DNA of 64,000 bases from Neobacillus sp. PS2-9 (GTDB lineage: Bacteria > Bacillota > Bacilli > Bacillales > Cytobacillaceae), in NCBI RefSeq assembly GCF_030915525.1, contig NZ_CP133269.1:2825001-2889000 (forward strand), given 5' to 3'. Shown piece by piece: positions 42,229 to 51,350 of this stretch. Under the pieces are notes generated by a model. It made no database searches. It was not told where the DNA came from and saw nothing but the letters and a program-made list of their open reading frames with translations. Within the stretch, counting starts at the first letter, position 1. Every line of letters starts with the position of its first letter. The translations under genes and the position numbers were made by a program.

Positions 42229-42309
42229 ATGCATGTACAGCAGATTGGTTTAAAAATAGAGAAAATTATGGAAGGCGAGTTAGGAGTTCCGATTAAAGAT
42301 AAACTTTAG
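42229..42309 (+). CDS. Possible 26-residue peptide
   Basis: GAGGTGGAGAAA precedes ATG 42229, and the frame reads MHVQQIGLKIEKIMEGELGV then PIKDKL. The strong ribosome site is the main support. It may be the surviving 5' end of a longer gene. No family is recognised. The stretch before it (42142-42228) holds AATGATTACGTAAG-type sequence only. Confidence 0.3.
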   Translation: MHVQQIGLKIEKIMEGELGVPIKDKL

Positions 42310-42328
42310 GAGATGTTCTCTTCGCGTA

Positions 42329-42363
42329 AAAAAAACGAGCCCCCACCGTAACTCGATGGGGAC
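42329..42363 (-). terminator. Terminator of amino-acid permease pseudogene
   Basis: On the minus strand CCCCATC-gagttac-GGTGGGGG is followed by CTCGTTTTTTTTACG, a typical intrinsic terminator just after the stop at 42368. Confidence 0.78.
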
Positions 42364-42367
42364 TATC

Positions 42368-43802
42368 TTATTTTTCCTCATCATTCACCTTTTCTGTCAG
42401 CTCTTCTGAGAATTCGGTTAACATCCCAGTTCGATAATCAATTGTTGATGAGCCACTATTACTCGCTTGCGAACGCGCACGAGTCCGGTATCTCATCGCA
42501 AAATAACAAAGTGAATAAACGACAACCATCCCTATTCCAGCAACAAGCCCTGTTCCTTGGCCTGGAATGAATGGCATACTTACCAAAACAATAATCATGC
42601 TGATTAAGGTAATCCAAGAAGTATACGGAAAGCCGGGCATTTGACAGATTCCCCCTGGCGGACACCCATTTCTTTTTCGAAACCGGATGTGACTAGCCAT
42701 TATCACGGCATAGGTAAAGATCAAGGCAAAACCACCCGACGTGATCAAAACCAGGTACACCCTCGGGAACAATAGACCAAAACCAAGCCCCACGAGCATG
42801 GCAAACCCCGAAAATAAGATTCCGCGATACGGAACATCCTTTGAATCCTTCAACCATCCTGGCGCATGCCCTTCATCTGCAAGAGATCGAATAATCCTTC
42901 CCAGCCCAAAGATAGCAGCCAGCATGGCAGAAAGAATGGCCGAAATTAACACGATGTTTAGAGCCGTACCAGCCCAACCTATCCCCCAGCGATCAAGAGA
43001 GATGCCACCATCGGACTTATGTTTTCATTCAGTGTTGAAGTTGGAATTAGCGGAAGTAATACTAACGCATATAAGATATACAAGCCTACGAGTGATATGA
43101 CCGTGTAGCGAATCGCTTTAGGTATGGTTTCTGTAGGATTACTGCCTTCAGAAGCCGCTAATCCAATAATCTCAAATCCTGCGTAGGCAAAAATAACAAT
43201 TAACATACTTCCCGCTATCCCTTTTATTCCTCCAGGCATTAAGGGCTCTCTTGCTAATTCAACTAACCCGATGGCAGGCTTTCCTGGCATAATTCCGAAA
43301 ATAAGCACGATAGCCGTTAGGATAAAAAAGATTATCGCAAAAATTTTAACGGCTGAAAGACCGCTTTCCAACTTGCCTAACTTATCCGCTCCCAAAAGAT
43401 TTAGCAACGTCACTCCAATGAGAATGGCGCTTCCCAATATGGCTATTGATTCATTCGGATACCATTCTTGAAATAGGATAGAAATGGCGGTTGCTTCACT
43501 CACATGGAAAGAACGATCCCTGTCCAATAGAGCCAACCAACAACAAATCCCGTTCCTTCACCTAGCTCTTGTGCTGCGTAAGTACTAAAGGAACCAACAG
43601 TAGGATTTCCTACGGTCATTTCTGACAGTGCATAAAGAATGAAAAAAACAAGTACACCCGCGATCACATAGGATAGTAAAATTGACGGCCCTGCAGCATG
43701 AATCGCGATGGACGACCCTAGAAAAAAGGAACCCCCTATCACACTTCCCAAGGCCATCATTGTAAGCTGCCACGCTGACAGCCCTTTGCTTGATTTCTCC
43801 AT
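42368..43802 (-). pseudogene. APC-family amino-acid permease, two frameshifts
   Basis: Three consecutive frames make one permease of about 475 residues. Part 1 (43500-43802) has LSAWQLTMMALGSVIGGSFF and YAAQELGEGTGFVVGWLYW. Part 2 (42979 to about 43503) has NESIAILGSAILIGVTLLNL and IVIFAYAGFEIIGLAASEGS. Part 3 (42368 to about 42980) has LSAMLAAIFGLGRIIRSLAD and ends with a polar tail. The breaks are single-base changes near 43502 (GTTCTTTCCATGTGAG) and near 42980 (GCTGGGGGATAGG). With both repaired it is an ordinary cytoplasmic-membrane amino-acid importer of about 12 helices. Confidence 0.85.
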
Positions 43803-43971
43803 TACACGTAATCTCCAATACCATTTATTTTGTTAAATTATTATTTACTAAGCTTTACAAAATGATTCTGTATTGGATGACAGGGAATAAAGTGGCTTTA
43901 TCGAGTACATATTTAGGTTTCTAGAGGAGAAAAATAGCATTACTATATAGGTCAAATAAAGGAGTATTTTT

Positions 43972-44544
43972 ATGAATGATCGGATTTTCAAGTCCATTAA
44001 CAGATGGTCCGGGTATTCTCGACTGGTAGATTTCATCATGGTTACCCTTTCCACGAGAACGCGCTATGTCTATCTTTATGTATTAATCTTACTATTATTC
44101 CAAGCTAAATTTAATAAAAGAAAAACTCTAATTGCTGGGGTAACCATAAGTGTAACCTATCTACTTAGCATGTTAATGAAGAGATTTTTTTATAGACCTA
44201 GGCCTTTCTTGAAGCAAGCAGTTCATTTATTACCACCAGTACCTTCTGGAAAGGATTCTTCGTTTCCAAGTAAACATACTGCTCTTGCATTTGCAGTTTC
44301 CGCTTTTGTTTTTGTTTATCATCGGACTTGGGGCTTGGTTCTGTGGTTGTTATCCCTTTTAGTTGGCATTTCTCGTATTTGGATGGGTCAGCATTATCCT
44401 TCTGATATTGTAGGGAGCGCCATCCTTGGAAATCTTACCGCATTTGTGGTCAAGATTACTGAAAAGTATTGGAGGCCATTTCTTGAAAGGACCCTTCGCT
44501 CCTATACTCATTTCAGTCCTTCTTCCCGACAAATTAAAGATTAA
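43972..44544 (+). CDS. PAP2-family membrane phosphatase
   Basis: The 190-residue membrane protein carries the three phosphatase motifs: KRFFYRPRPFLKQ (about residues 67-79), FPSKHTALAFAVSAF (about 97-111, PSxH type) and SRIWMGQHYPSDIVGS (about 133-148). The five or six helices and short length match undecaprenyl-diphosphatase BcrC/YwoA-like enzymes, which recycle C55-PP at the membrane and can raise bacitracin tolerance. The exact substrate is inferred. Start supported by AAAGGAG. Confidence 0.87.
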   Translation: MNDRIFKSINRWSGYSRLVDFIMVTLSTRTRYVYLYVLILLLFQAKFNKRKTLIAGVTISVTYLLSMLMKRFFYRPRPFLKQAVHLLPPVPSGKDSSFPSKHTALAFAVSAFVFVYHRTWGLVLWLLSLLVGISRIWMGQHYPSDIVGSAILGNLTAFVVKITEKYWRPFLERTLRSYTHFSPSSRQIKD

Positions 44545-44631
44545 ACCGGGAATCATTTCCACATTTTTGCTGGATAATCGGTTTAAATGCTATACTCAGC
44601 ATTAGAATAGAGTGTATTTGAGGAGAACAAG

Positions 44632-45549
44632 GTGAATATGAAAAGATACGTAAACTTGAATAATGTCACAAACAACAAATCGTTCAATGATATGAGGAAA
44701 TGGCAGAAAGAAAGACGAAGTAAAGTAAAGGATTTATCTGTAAATATAGAACAATTTCCTGCAAAAAAAATAAAAGAAATTAACGCCAACAGAAGCCATA
44801 CTTCTTATACTTGGATTGGCCATTCTACTTTTTTGATTCAGCTAAATGGAATCAATATTTTAACTGACCCTGTTTGGGCCAAGCGAATGGGATTTCAAAA
44901 ACGATTAACAGCACCAGGTCTTTCTTTTTCAGAGCTTCCAGAGATTGATATCGTTGTGATTTCTCATGGTCATTATGATCATTTGGACTTCCCTACGTTG
45001 AAAAAATTAAAAGGGAGCCCTCACTATTATGTCCCTGCCGGCTTAAAGCCCCTTTTTAACAGAAAAGGCTATCAAAAAGTAACGGAAATGAATTGGTGGG
45101 AAAGTTCCGCACATGATGGATTAACCATCCATTTCGTTCCCGCCCAGCATTGGACAAGAAGGTCCTTGATGGATATGAACACCTCCCATTGGGGCGGATG
45201 GATCTTCCAAACAGAGCAAGATACGTTTTATTTTGTAGGGGATACCGGTTATTTTGATGGGTTTAAACAAATTGCGGACCGATTTGCAATTGACACGGTT
45301 TTTATGCCAATCGGCGCATATGAGCCAGAATGGTTTATGGCGGACTCACATATCTCACCTGAAGACAGTGTGAAAGCTTTTGTTGAATTAAAAGCAAAAA
45401 CCTTTGTCCCGATGCATTATGGAGCGTATCGTTTAGCGGATGACACGGGGCCGGAAGCATTAGAACGTCTCTTGAAGGAATGGAAAAAGCAACAGCTTCC
45501 TGAGGAACAACTAAAGGTGTTATTAATTGGGGAAACAGTCATGTACTAA
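44632..45549 (+). CDS. MBL-fold hydrolase, NAPE-PLD/UlaG-like
   Basis: The 305-residue metallo-beta-lactamase-fold protein has YTWIGHSTFLIQLNGINILT (about residues 60-79), TDPVWAKRMG, the metal motif ISHGHYDHLDFPTL (HxHxDH, about 109-122), PAQHWTRRS, FVGDTGYFDG and FVPMHYGAYRL. This order fits the NAPE-PLD-like group that hydrolyses phosphodiesters or lactones. It is cytoplasmic. GTG 44632 (AGGAGAACAAG upstream) or ATG 44638 could be the start. A terminator overlaps the stop codon. Confidence 0.87.
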   Translation: MNMKRYVNLNNVTNNKSFNDMRKWQKERRSKVKDLSVNIEQFPAKKIKEINANRSHTSYTWIGHSTFLIQLNGINILTDPVWAKRMGFQKRLTAPGLSFSELPEIDIVVISHGHYDHLDFPTLKKLKGSPHYYVPAGLKPLFNRKGYQKVTEMNWWESSAHDGLTIHFVPAQHWTRRSLMDMNTSHWGGWIFQTEQDTFYFVGDTGYFDGFKQIADRFAIDTVFMPIGAYEPEWFMADSHISPEDSVKAFVELKAKTFVPMHYGAYRLADDTGPEALERLLKEWKKQQLPEEQLKVLLIGETVMY

Positions 45550-45595
45550 ACTGGGGACATCCATTAAAATTGGGTGATCCCCAGTTTTATTTGTC
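45548..45595 (+). terminator. Terminator of MBL gene
   Basis: AAACTGGGGA and TCCCCAGTTT pair around about 20 nt that themselves include ATCCA/TGGGTGAT, followed by TATTTG. It starts at the stop codon. Confidence 0.78.
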
Positions 45596-45646
45596 GGATT
45601 AACTTCTTATGAGTGAATTTTTTAGTTTTAGGCTTTGATAAATTTG

Positions 45647-45779
45647 TTTGTTGATTTCCGCTCCAGGAGCTTCGCTTTCCGTGGGTGTTTCGGCGAGCCT
45701 CCTCGGCGCTAGCGCCTGAGGGGTCTCCCCTGAACCATACTCCCACAGGAGTCTTCGCTCCTACCACTCCAATCAACAG
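45647..45779. repeat. GC-rich dispersed Bacillaceae repeat (MITE-like)
   Basis: The stretch from TTGTTGATTTCCGCTCCAGG to TACCACTCCAATCAACAG is far richer in GC than its surroundings. It contains the palindrome CCTCGGCGCTAGCGCCTGAGG and ends in inverted TGTTGATT/AATCAACA. I recognise this block (GGAGCGAAG..GACTCCTG, CTCAGGCGC, GGAGGCTCGCCGA) as a common intergenic repeat of Bacillaceae genomes. It has no gene of its own; a frame across it is not real. Confidence 0.8.
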
Positions 45780-45816
45780 TATAAAAATATCAACAATGTT
45801 CTTTAACATAGCCTAG

Positions 45817-45880
45817 TTTTATGAGCGAATATCGATTTTTATGAGCGAATCTTCCCTTTAATGAGCGAATTTTGTTTTAC
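45817..45880. repeat. Tandem repeat C-like array overlapping a gene end
   Basis: TTTTATGAGCGAATATCGAT, TTTTATGAGCGAATCTTCCC and TTTAATGAGCGAATTTTG repeat with about 20-bp period. Two of the units lie inside the last codons of the minus-strand hydrolase gene (stop 45839). Compare the TTTATCAGCGAAT array at 14298-14384. Confidence 0.75.
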
Positions 45881-46645
45881 TTGCTTAGCATTGATAAACT
45901 CCCGAATGAATTGATTTAACTCCTCAGTTGATTTCGTCGGAATTCTATGTTTTTCATCAATAAACTTTAATTCATTATCCTGCAGCTTTTCATGTAATAA
46001 TCTTGCATAGGGATGAAAGTGTTTATCCTTCTCTCCATAAACAAGTAAGACTGGTTTATCAATGGTTTGCAATTGATTTGTGCAGTTATATTCTAAACAA
46101 GCATGATAATACTGCTCGATGTTTTTTCTACTCCCCTTAAGTGCTTCGCGATAGATTTTCTTGAAATTACTAATTGAATCTGAGTTACTCCATGAAACAG
46201 AAAGACCTAATAAAGGAAGTCCCCCTGTTTTTGTCAGGAACTTTGCAATTGAAATTCTTCTTTTGTTATAACTATCCCTCACTTCTGACATTCCACTTAC
46301 AATAACGCCTCCTAAAGCACGATTAGGATGTTGCAGCAAAAATTCCAATACAATCGCCCCACCCGTGGAATAGCCACAAAGATACGTTTTTTCAATGCCT
46401 AGATGATTCAGAAGATGCACCATATCATCTGCAATGAGCTGATAGGTTAAGGTCTGCTCAGAATAAGGACTCCGACCGTGACCTCTTATATCAAATGTTA
46501 TCACCTTAAAATCACGTGATAACTCTTCTACTTGATACGTAAAATTAGCACTTGTGAGAAGAGGTGGATGAACAAACATAATCGATGTTCCTTCACCCTT
46601 TTCACTGTAATAAAGGCCGTTCCCAACTGTTGTTAATATTGCCAT
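45839..46645 (-). CDS. Alpha/beta hydrolase
   Basis: The 268-residue hydrolase has SIMFVHPPLLTSANFTYQVE, VITFDIRGHGRSPYSE, the nucleophile elbow LCGYSTGGAIVLEFLL (Ser about 96), an acid in VLLVYGEKDKHFHPYA and a late histidine in DEKHRIPTKSTEEL. Its last residues KQNSLIKGKIRS are encoded by the tandem TTCGCTCAT repeat, so the natural end was probably around FIREFINAKQV. ATG 46645 follows AAGGTGGG. Substrate unknown. Confidence 0.85.
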   Translation of the reverse strand: MAILTTVGNGLYYSEKGEGTSIMFVHPPLLTSANFTYQVEELSRDFKVITFDIRGHGRSPYSEQTLTYQLIADDMVHLLNHLGIEKTYLCGYSTGGAIVLEFLLQHPNRALGGVIVSGMSEVRDSYNKRRISIAKFLTKTGGLPLLGLSVSWSNSDSISNFKKIYREALKGSRKNIEQYYHACLEYNCTNQLQTIDKPVLLVYGEKDKHFHPYARLLHEKLQDNELKFIDEKHRIPTKSTEELNQFIREFINAKQVKQNSLIKGKIRS

Positions 46646-46821
46646 GCTACAGCCCACCTTACAATCCCTGTTTTATTTGTTTTTAGCTTAACACCACATA
46701 AGATGCATATTCTCTTTCGCGCCAGATGGAACATATTTTACCTGTCCAAGATCTCGAATAGTTCAACTTAAAAAGGCAACTATATGTATGTAAGACAATG
46801 TTTTATAAGGGAGTGGAAATT

Positions 46822-47553
46822 TTGACGAAAAAAGGTTTAGCTACTTTCGTTTTAGCAACTACCTTATTAGGTTTAACAGGCTGTGGAATGAACGATCGAA
46901 CAGATAATGTAACTAGAAACAATTTAAATGCTAACAATGTTAGGTACAATAACAATGATGGTCTTGATTTAATGAATGTTTCCAATAAAAGCTTCCGTGT
47001 TTCTAATCGTGCAGGAAAAAGTGTAGAGAAATTGCAGGCCGTTGATTTGGCACATGTCATCATCCGCAATCATGATGCATATGTTGCGGTGAAACTACAC
47101 AATCGAACGAACCAAACAAATATGGGTATGGGCACTACACGCGGCACCAGTATGAGCACTGTTGATACGACTCGTGCAAATGATATCAACGCTCGTGGGG
47201 CAGGTACAGGTAGAAATGGTAATTATCCAAGTACAACAGGCGTGACTAGTACTGATAATACTGGCAATGCTCTAAATCCCGGCACTACTAATGGGACCAA
47301 CATCGGCGGTACGACCGGTGTTCGAGACACTGGAATAAATGGTGGGGCAAACTTCAGAAAGGCATCGAACCGCCTTGAAAAAGAAATTGCGAAACAAGTT
47401 CATACAGCGGAAAAAAATGTTAACAATGTATATGTAACATATGATGTAGACTTCTTTAATCGACTAACAGACTACACAACCGACACAGGTAATGCTCGTA
47501 ATAGGGACGGACTTTGGAACGACATTACGAATACAATTAAACGTTCTTTCTGA
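46822..47553 (+). CDS. YhcN/YlaJ-type sporulation lipoprotein
   Basis: The 243-residue protein has a lipobox LLGLTGCGMNDR (Cys about 21), a low-complexity Asn/Thr/Gly-rich middle and a conserved end ASNRLEKEIAKQVHTAEKNV, NNVYVTYDVDFFNRLTDYTT. This YhcN/YlaJ pattern is found in lipoproteins of the forespore/inner spore membrane in Bacillus. The alternating N/T/G stretch (about residues 105-180) is longer than in most. TTG 46822 (AGGGAGTGGAAATT upstream) is preferred to the ATG 8 codons earlier. Confidence 0.83.
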   Translation: MTKKGLATFVLATTLLGLTGCGMNDRTDNVTRNNLNANNVRYNNNDGLDLMNVSNKSFRVSNRAGKSVEKLQAVDLAHVIIRNHDAYVAVKLHNRTNQTNMGMGTTRGTSMSTVDTTRANDINARGAGTGRNGNYPSTTGVTSTDNTGNALNPGTTNGTNIGGTTGVRDTGINGGANFRKASNRLEKEIAKQVHTAEKNVNNVYVTYDVDFFNRLTDYTTDTGNARNRDGLWNDITNTIKRSF

Positions 47554-47577
47554 TTTTGAACGAAACCAGCAGACATA

Positions 47578-47618
47578 AAAAGAAGCACTACCTCACAATG
47601 AGCAGTGCTTCTTTTTTC
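47578..47618. terminator. Bidirectional terminator
   Basis: AAGAAGCACT-acctcacaatgagc-AGTGCTTCTT forms a 10-bp stem flanked by A- and T-runs between convergent genes ending at 47553 and 47622. Confidence 0.85.
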
Positions 47619-47621
47619 AAT

Positions 47622-48263
47622 TTATTTCTTTTTACGTAATGTTAATACAAAGGCAGCTAGTGATAGAAGAACTGATATGATCGATAAAACAAGAGGTAGA
47701 TTAGTGGACGTAGTCTCAACATCCGTTGTTTTTGTGTTGTCTTTGTGAGTGACTTTTGGTGTAGCTTGATGATGATCAGCTGTTGATGTCCCTACAACAA
47801 TATCTGTAATAGAATGTGGGGTATCTGCCCCTTCATCCCCTGTCCATTCAACGATACTACCATCTTTATAGTATTGAAACGCATCCCATGCAGCCTTTGT
47901 TGCCTTTTCTGGGTTTTTCGCAACAAAGGTAAACTGTTGAAATTGTCCTGGTAGTATTCCTTCACCAGTTGACTCAAATGTGATCGATTTAACTTTTCCA
48001 TTGGCATCCTTGTCAGCAGTATAGGTCCAATCAGGTACTGGCTGATAGGACATAATTTCTACCCCTTCAGGTGCTTTTAAAGTAAATTTAGTTGTTGGAA
48101 TATCTTTTTCAACTGGGACCTTAACCGTATAGGTTTCCCACGCCCCTGTTGTTGATGTTTTTGGTGTCACCGTGACATGTGCACTGGCCACGCTCGTGAA
48201 CAAAAATAAGCCTAAAATCGTTGGTAGAAATACTTTTGAAATCTTTTTCATTGTTTTTCTCAT
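47622..48263 (-). CDS. ycnI: YcnI, DUF1775 copper-binding protein
   Basis: The 213-residue protein has a signal peptide with cleavage before HVTVTPKTSTTG; the mature N-terminal histidine, right after ASA, is the known Cu(II) ligand in YcnI. The DUF1775 domain (about residues 29-150) has WETYTVKVPVEKDIPTTKF and LPGQFQQFTFVAKNPEKATK. A C-terminal membrane helix (about 188-207) anchors it outside. It is the last gene of ycnK-ycnJ-ycnI (28 bp after ycnJ) and probably passes copper on the outer face of the membrane. Confidence 0.92.
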   Translation of the reverse strand: MRKTMKKISKVFLPTILGLFLFTSVASAHVTVTPKTSTTGAWETYTVKVPVEKDIPTTKFTLKAPEGVEIMSYQPVPDWTYTADKDANGKVKSITFESTGEGILPGQFQQFTFVAKNPEKATKAAWDAFQYYKDGSIVEWTGDEGADTPHSITDIVVGTSTADHHQATPKVTHKDNTKTTDVETTSTNLPLVLSIISVLLSLAAFVLTLRKKK

Positions 48264-48291
48264 CAGATTATCTCCTCTATGTTGTTGTTTT

Positions 48292-49947
48292 TTATTTACT
48301 TCCTACTAGGACATTGAAATGAGTATCGAGTGTTTCTAAGTCTTTGGTAAGGACATGAACTTGGACGTTCCATTGACCGGACATGTTAAAATCCAACCCT
48401 CTTGTTCCATATTTTCCATCCTTGATCTTCTCTAATATCGTAGAATCTTTACCCATATCCATTTCTAATGAAGTAAAAGTAAGTGTTATTTGTTCAATAT
48501 TCGTAATGGGCCTTCCCTTTTCGTCCTTCAACCATAATTCGAAAGTGTTTTCTCCAATAACGTTTGGAGTCGCTTCAAATGTAATTCTAGTTCCATGTTG
48601 AATCGTCTTTGTTTCCTTAAATGGTCCAGGAGATGCCATAGCAGTTGGTAGATTTGTTAATAAAACAGAAAGTCCCAAAACAATTAGTCCAAGTATTAAC
48701 TCACCCCATAAGGTTGATCTCCATCCTGTTTCTCTACGCCTTCTACCTTTTACAAAATTAGCCATTGCAAAAATGATCATCAAAAGAAATAGAAGGATTT
48801 TTCCTGTCAATACTCTTCCGTAATCAGTAGAGACAAGCGTTCTAAAATTAGGAATGTATGAAAGACTACTCATAAAGCCTGTTGCTGCTAGAATAATTAC
48901 AAGCACTATTCCCCATTTGGAAAACCTTTTTATAGTTTCTATAAACACAGTCTTTGATTCCTTCTTTTTGCTTAGGGGGATCAAAGTTGCTAAAGACAGT
49001 AAACTTCCAATCCAGATGGAGGCGGATAATAAATGAAGGAAGTCCAAGGAAATACTATAAAACCTATTTGTTGATGCTGCCGCATGACTGGTAAAGGACT
49101 TCGACAATAAAAGTCCTACTCCAAGAATAAGAGTCATCCAAAGTAATATAGGCTTATCCAATCGTTTCTTTATAACCAGATAGGTGGATATACAAAGCAA
49201 AAACAACCCATCGATTTGGATGATCCACGTTTTTCCAAAGAGAGTGTTCTCTAACATTTCCCTTAACACTCGAATACTAAGAACCTCACTCCAGGGTAAA
49301 CCTGATTCTATTGTGGCTTGTAATGGTAAACTTAAAAGCATACTTAAACTTAAGGTCAGAAACGAAAACGTTACTATTTTTTTAACCGCATCCATCACCC
49401 ATAAATTGGTTACTAAATCTTTATGTAAAACAAACAAGTAAAAAAAGAGTGCTCCAACTAAACATGCATTACTTACATATTGAAGCCAGCGAATGCTGAG
49501 AAGGTCCCATTCAGGCGTATAACCCTTTGACTCTTGATTGTTATTGGAGCTCTTTGGATTGCTTTCTAAGCCCCCTATCTGAAAGGGAATCACCCCTTGA
49601 ACAGGATGACCATCACTAGAAACAACTCTCCATTGTATCCGGTACGTACCGTTTGGAAGATGATCGTTAAGGTCACATTCGATAACAGATGAATTTTTCG
49701 TATCAATATGCCCGTTTTTTTGATCTACACGATTCCCTTTTGAATCAAACACTTCAATTGAATGAAATGATGGCTGAATCGGTTCATCAAATTCAATCGT
49801 TACGTTCTCAGGCAGTTTTGAAAGTGTCTCATTTTCAGAAGGTGTTGATTTTTTTATGTAAGCATGTGCGGAAGGAAATGAAGGGTACAAAAATAGAAAA
49901 AGATAAAATATGAGAGCAAAAACAATGCCACTTTTTTTAAAACTCAA
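48292..49947 (-). CDS. ycnJ: YcnJ, CopC-CopD fusion copper importer
   Basis: The 551-residue protein starts with a signal peptide; the mature end HAYIKKSTPSENETLSKLPE opens a CopC domain (about residues 28-125) with a typical N-terminal His ligand. A CopD membrane domain follows (eight helices, about 150-430) with FYSISLDFLHLLSASIWIGS. A YtkA-like domain ends the protein (about 455-550, with LEMDMGKDSTI). In B. subtilis YcnJ is needed for growth at low copper. It lies 15 bp after ycnK, under its control. Confidence 0.92.
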   Translation of the reverse strand: MSFKKSGIVFALIFYLFLFLYPSFPSAHAYIKKSTPSENETLSKLPENVTIEFDEPIQPSFHSIEVFDSKGNRVDQKNGHIDTKNSSVIECDLNDHLPNGTYRIQWRVVSSDGHPVQGVIPFQIGGLESNPKSSNNNQESKGYTPEWDLLSIRWLQYVSNACLVGALFFYLFVLHKDLVTNLWVMDAVKKIVTFSFLTLSLSMLLSLPLQATIESGLPWSEVLSIRVLREMLENTLFGKTWIIQIDGLFLLCISTYLVIKKRLDKPILLWMTLILGVGLLLSKSFTSHAAASTNRFYSISLDFLHLLSASIWIGSLLSLATLIPLSKKKESKTVFIETIKRFSKWGIVLVIILAATGFMSSLSYIPNFRTLVSTDYGRVLTGKILLFLLMIIFAMANFVKGRRRRETGWRSTLWGELILGLIVLGLSVLLTNLPTAMASPGPFKETKTIQHGTRITFEATPNVIGENTFELWLKDEKGRPITNIEQITLTFTSLEMDMGKDSTILEKIKDGKYGTRGLDFNMSGQWNVQVHVLTKDLETLDTHFNVLVGSK

Positions 49948-49962
49948 TCTAGCACGTCCTCT

Positions 49963-50538
49963 CTATTTGTTGCACCCACAGCCAAAATCTCCACTCATTC
50001 TTTTTGAAATCTCTTCGACTGCTTGCTCAAACCGAAATATTGTCCCCCCAAAACCTTTTTGAAATTGCTGAGCATATTTTAATGAATCAAAGGTGAGGAC
50101 CTGTGGTTGGCAGCAGTTCAAATTAAAATCTGCGTCAAGTAGAAAATAAGCCAATTTTGCACTAATTGTTGTATTTTGAAGGAAGTCACGACATATGATT
50201 TGAGACACATTTTTTTCAATATCCTTGTATCGTAACAACCCACAGTGTGGGCAGCAAAATTGCTCGACCATTTGATAATTAGTGATGATTTGCATTGGGT
50301 GTCGGTTGTTCATTTCTTTTAAACAGTAGGTACAAGCATTTGGTGAGACATTCGTCATGCTAACTAACGATACGCCGCCAGATGTCTTGTTTATCTTATT
50401 TTCCTCTAATAAGGGCTTAATATCCCGGTACACTGTCATTTCGGATACATTCAAACGCTTACTAATTTCAGCAATTGAAAGTGTTCCTTCTTCGTTCAGC
50501 CAGGTTACTATTTGATTCTGTCTTTCAATTGGAAGCAA
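49963..50538 (-). CDS. ycnK: YcnK, DeoR-type copper-responsive repressor
   Basis: The 191-residue protein has a DeoR helix-turn-helix (about residues 4-55, LSIAEISKRLNVSEMTVYRD) and a C-terminal NosL-like domain with NACTYCLKEMNNRHPMQI and VEQFCCPHCGLLRY (CxxC pairs that could bind Cu(I)). It ends FGCGCNK, adding two more cysteines. In B. subtilis YcnK represses ycnJ when copper is plentiful. It leads the ycnKJI operon and diverges from the Met-rich membrane gene at 50779. Confidence 0.9.
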   Translation of the reverse strand: MLPIERQNQIVTWLNEEGTLSIAEISKRLNVSEMTVYRDIKPLLEENKINKTSGGVSLVSMTNVSPNACTYCLKEMNNRHPMQIITNYQMVEQFCCPHCGLLRYKDIEKNVSQIICRDFLQNTTISAKLAYFLLDADFNLNCCQPQVLTFDSLKYAQQFQKGFGGTIFRFEQAVEEISKRMSGDFGCGCNK

Positions 50539-50570
50539 ATTAGGACCTCCCCTTCTTTCTTAAAAATCCC

Positions 50571-50635
50571 TTCACAAGAATACATTAAGATATTTAAACT
50601 ACATAAACAAGATACAAATGTGAATTACTTGTGAA
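50571..50635. promoter_or_regulatory. Candidate YcnK operator half-sites
   Basis: TTCACAAG (50571-50578) and its exact complement CTTGTGAA (50628-50635) flank a likely minus-strand promoter for ycnK. A third TTTTCACAG follows near 50655, and TGTGAATTA just before the second copy makes an overlapping direct repeat. The spacing of 50 bp is large for one dimer. Confidence 0.4.
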
Positions 50636-50778
50636 TTTATTTATTATTTTCACAGTTTTCCTCAAAAATTAACACGTAGTAGTATGAGACAGGCTCCTCT
50701 TTTCATATATTGCTAAAAGTATTACTTTGAATTGGGTTCTTTTTACATAAGGGAATGAAGTAGGAAGGCGGAGCAATA

Positions 50779-51297
50779 ATGTTACTTTGTGTTAGTATAA
50801 TGTTCATTTTTCTAAGTACTAGTTTGGTTGTTTACTATACATATATTAAAAGAAAACACCTAAGTCCTATGGTTGCGATGATCATCAGTATGACTAACTC
50901 AATGATGACGAGTGTAGCGTTAGGGACATTCTTAGGAATTTTTATACTTGAAAAGGATTTAACCCTTCCTACGATTATAGCTGTATCCATTGGAATGTTT
51001 ATAGGGTATATCACGGGAAGACCCGTTTCTCTTATTGCTTCGTTAGAGGGAATAACTGCTGGAATCATGGGGGGAATGATGGGTGCGATGTTAGGGGTCA
51101 TGATACCGCCCAATCATACCGAGGTCATTATATGCTTTATTGTTGTAGTGTATTTATTGGTGAACATAGTCCTGTTTCGTGTAATTGGTGAGGAAACAAA
51201 TTCAAGTAGGTTTATAAGTATGTTTTTACATGTCTTTTTCGTATTGGTATTGATTGGATTTCTTGTTTGGCTAAATTTCCTCTACTTTTTCAATTGA
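50779..51297 (+). CDS. Methionine-rich membrane protein, divergent from ycnKJI
   Basis: The 172-residue protein has five predicted helices. It has unusually many methionines in and near the membrane: SPMVAMIISMTNSMMTSVAL (about residues 32-51) and AGIMGGMMGAMLGVMIPP (about 97-114). Together with its position divergent from the copper operon ycnKJI, this suggests a copper-related membrane role. The link is inference; I do not recognise the family with certainty. ATG follows AGGAAGGCGGAGC. Confidence 0.6.
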   Translation: MLLCVSIMFIFLSTSLVVYYTYIKRKHLSPMVAMIISMTNSMMTSVALGTFLGIFILEKDLTLPTIIAVSIGMFIGYITGRPVSLIASLEGITAGIMGGMMGAMLGVMIPPNHTEVIICFIVVVYLLVNIVLFRVIGEETNSSRFISMFLHVFFVLVLIGFLVWLNFLYFFN

Positions 51298-51305
51298 GAG
51301 ACTGA

Positions 51306-51337
51306 TTGGCTACCCGGTTTTCTTGTTTGGGTAGCCG
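51306..51337. terminator. Bidirectional terminator
   Basis: GGCTACCC-ggttttcttgttt-GGGTAGCC is a perfect 8-bp stem between convergent genes ending at 51297 and 51351. Confidence 0.75.
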
Positions 51338-51350
51338 ATAATTATTAAGC

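Noticed and set aside
45564..45809. 81-codon frame on the minus strand
   Set aside because: It runs through the GC-rich dispersed Bacillaceae repeat; its codons are set by the repeat and there is no ribosome site.
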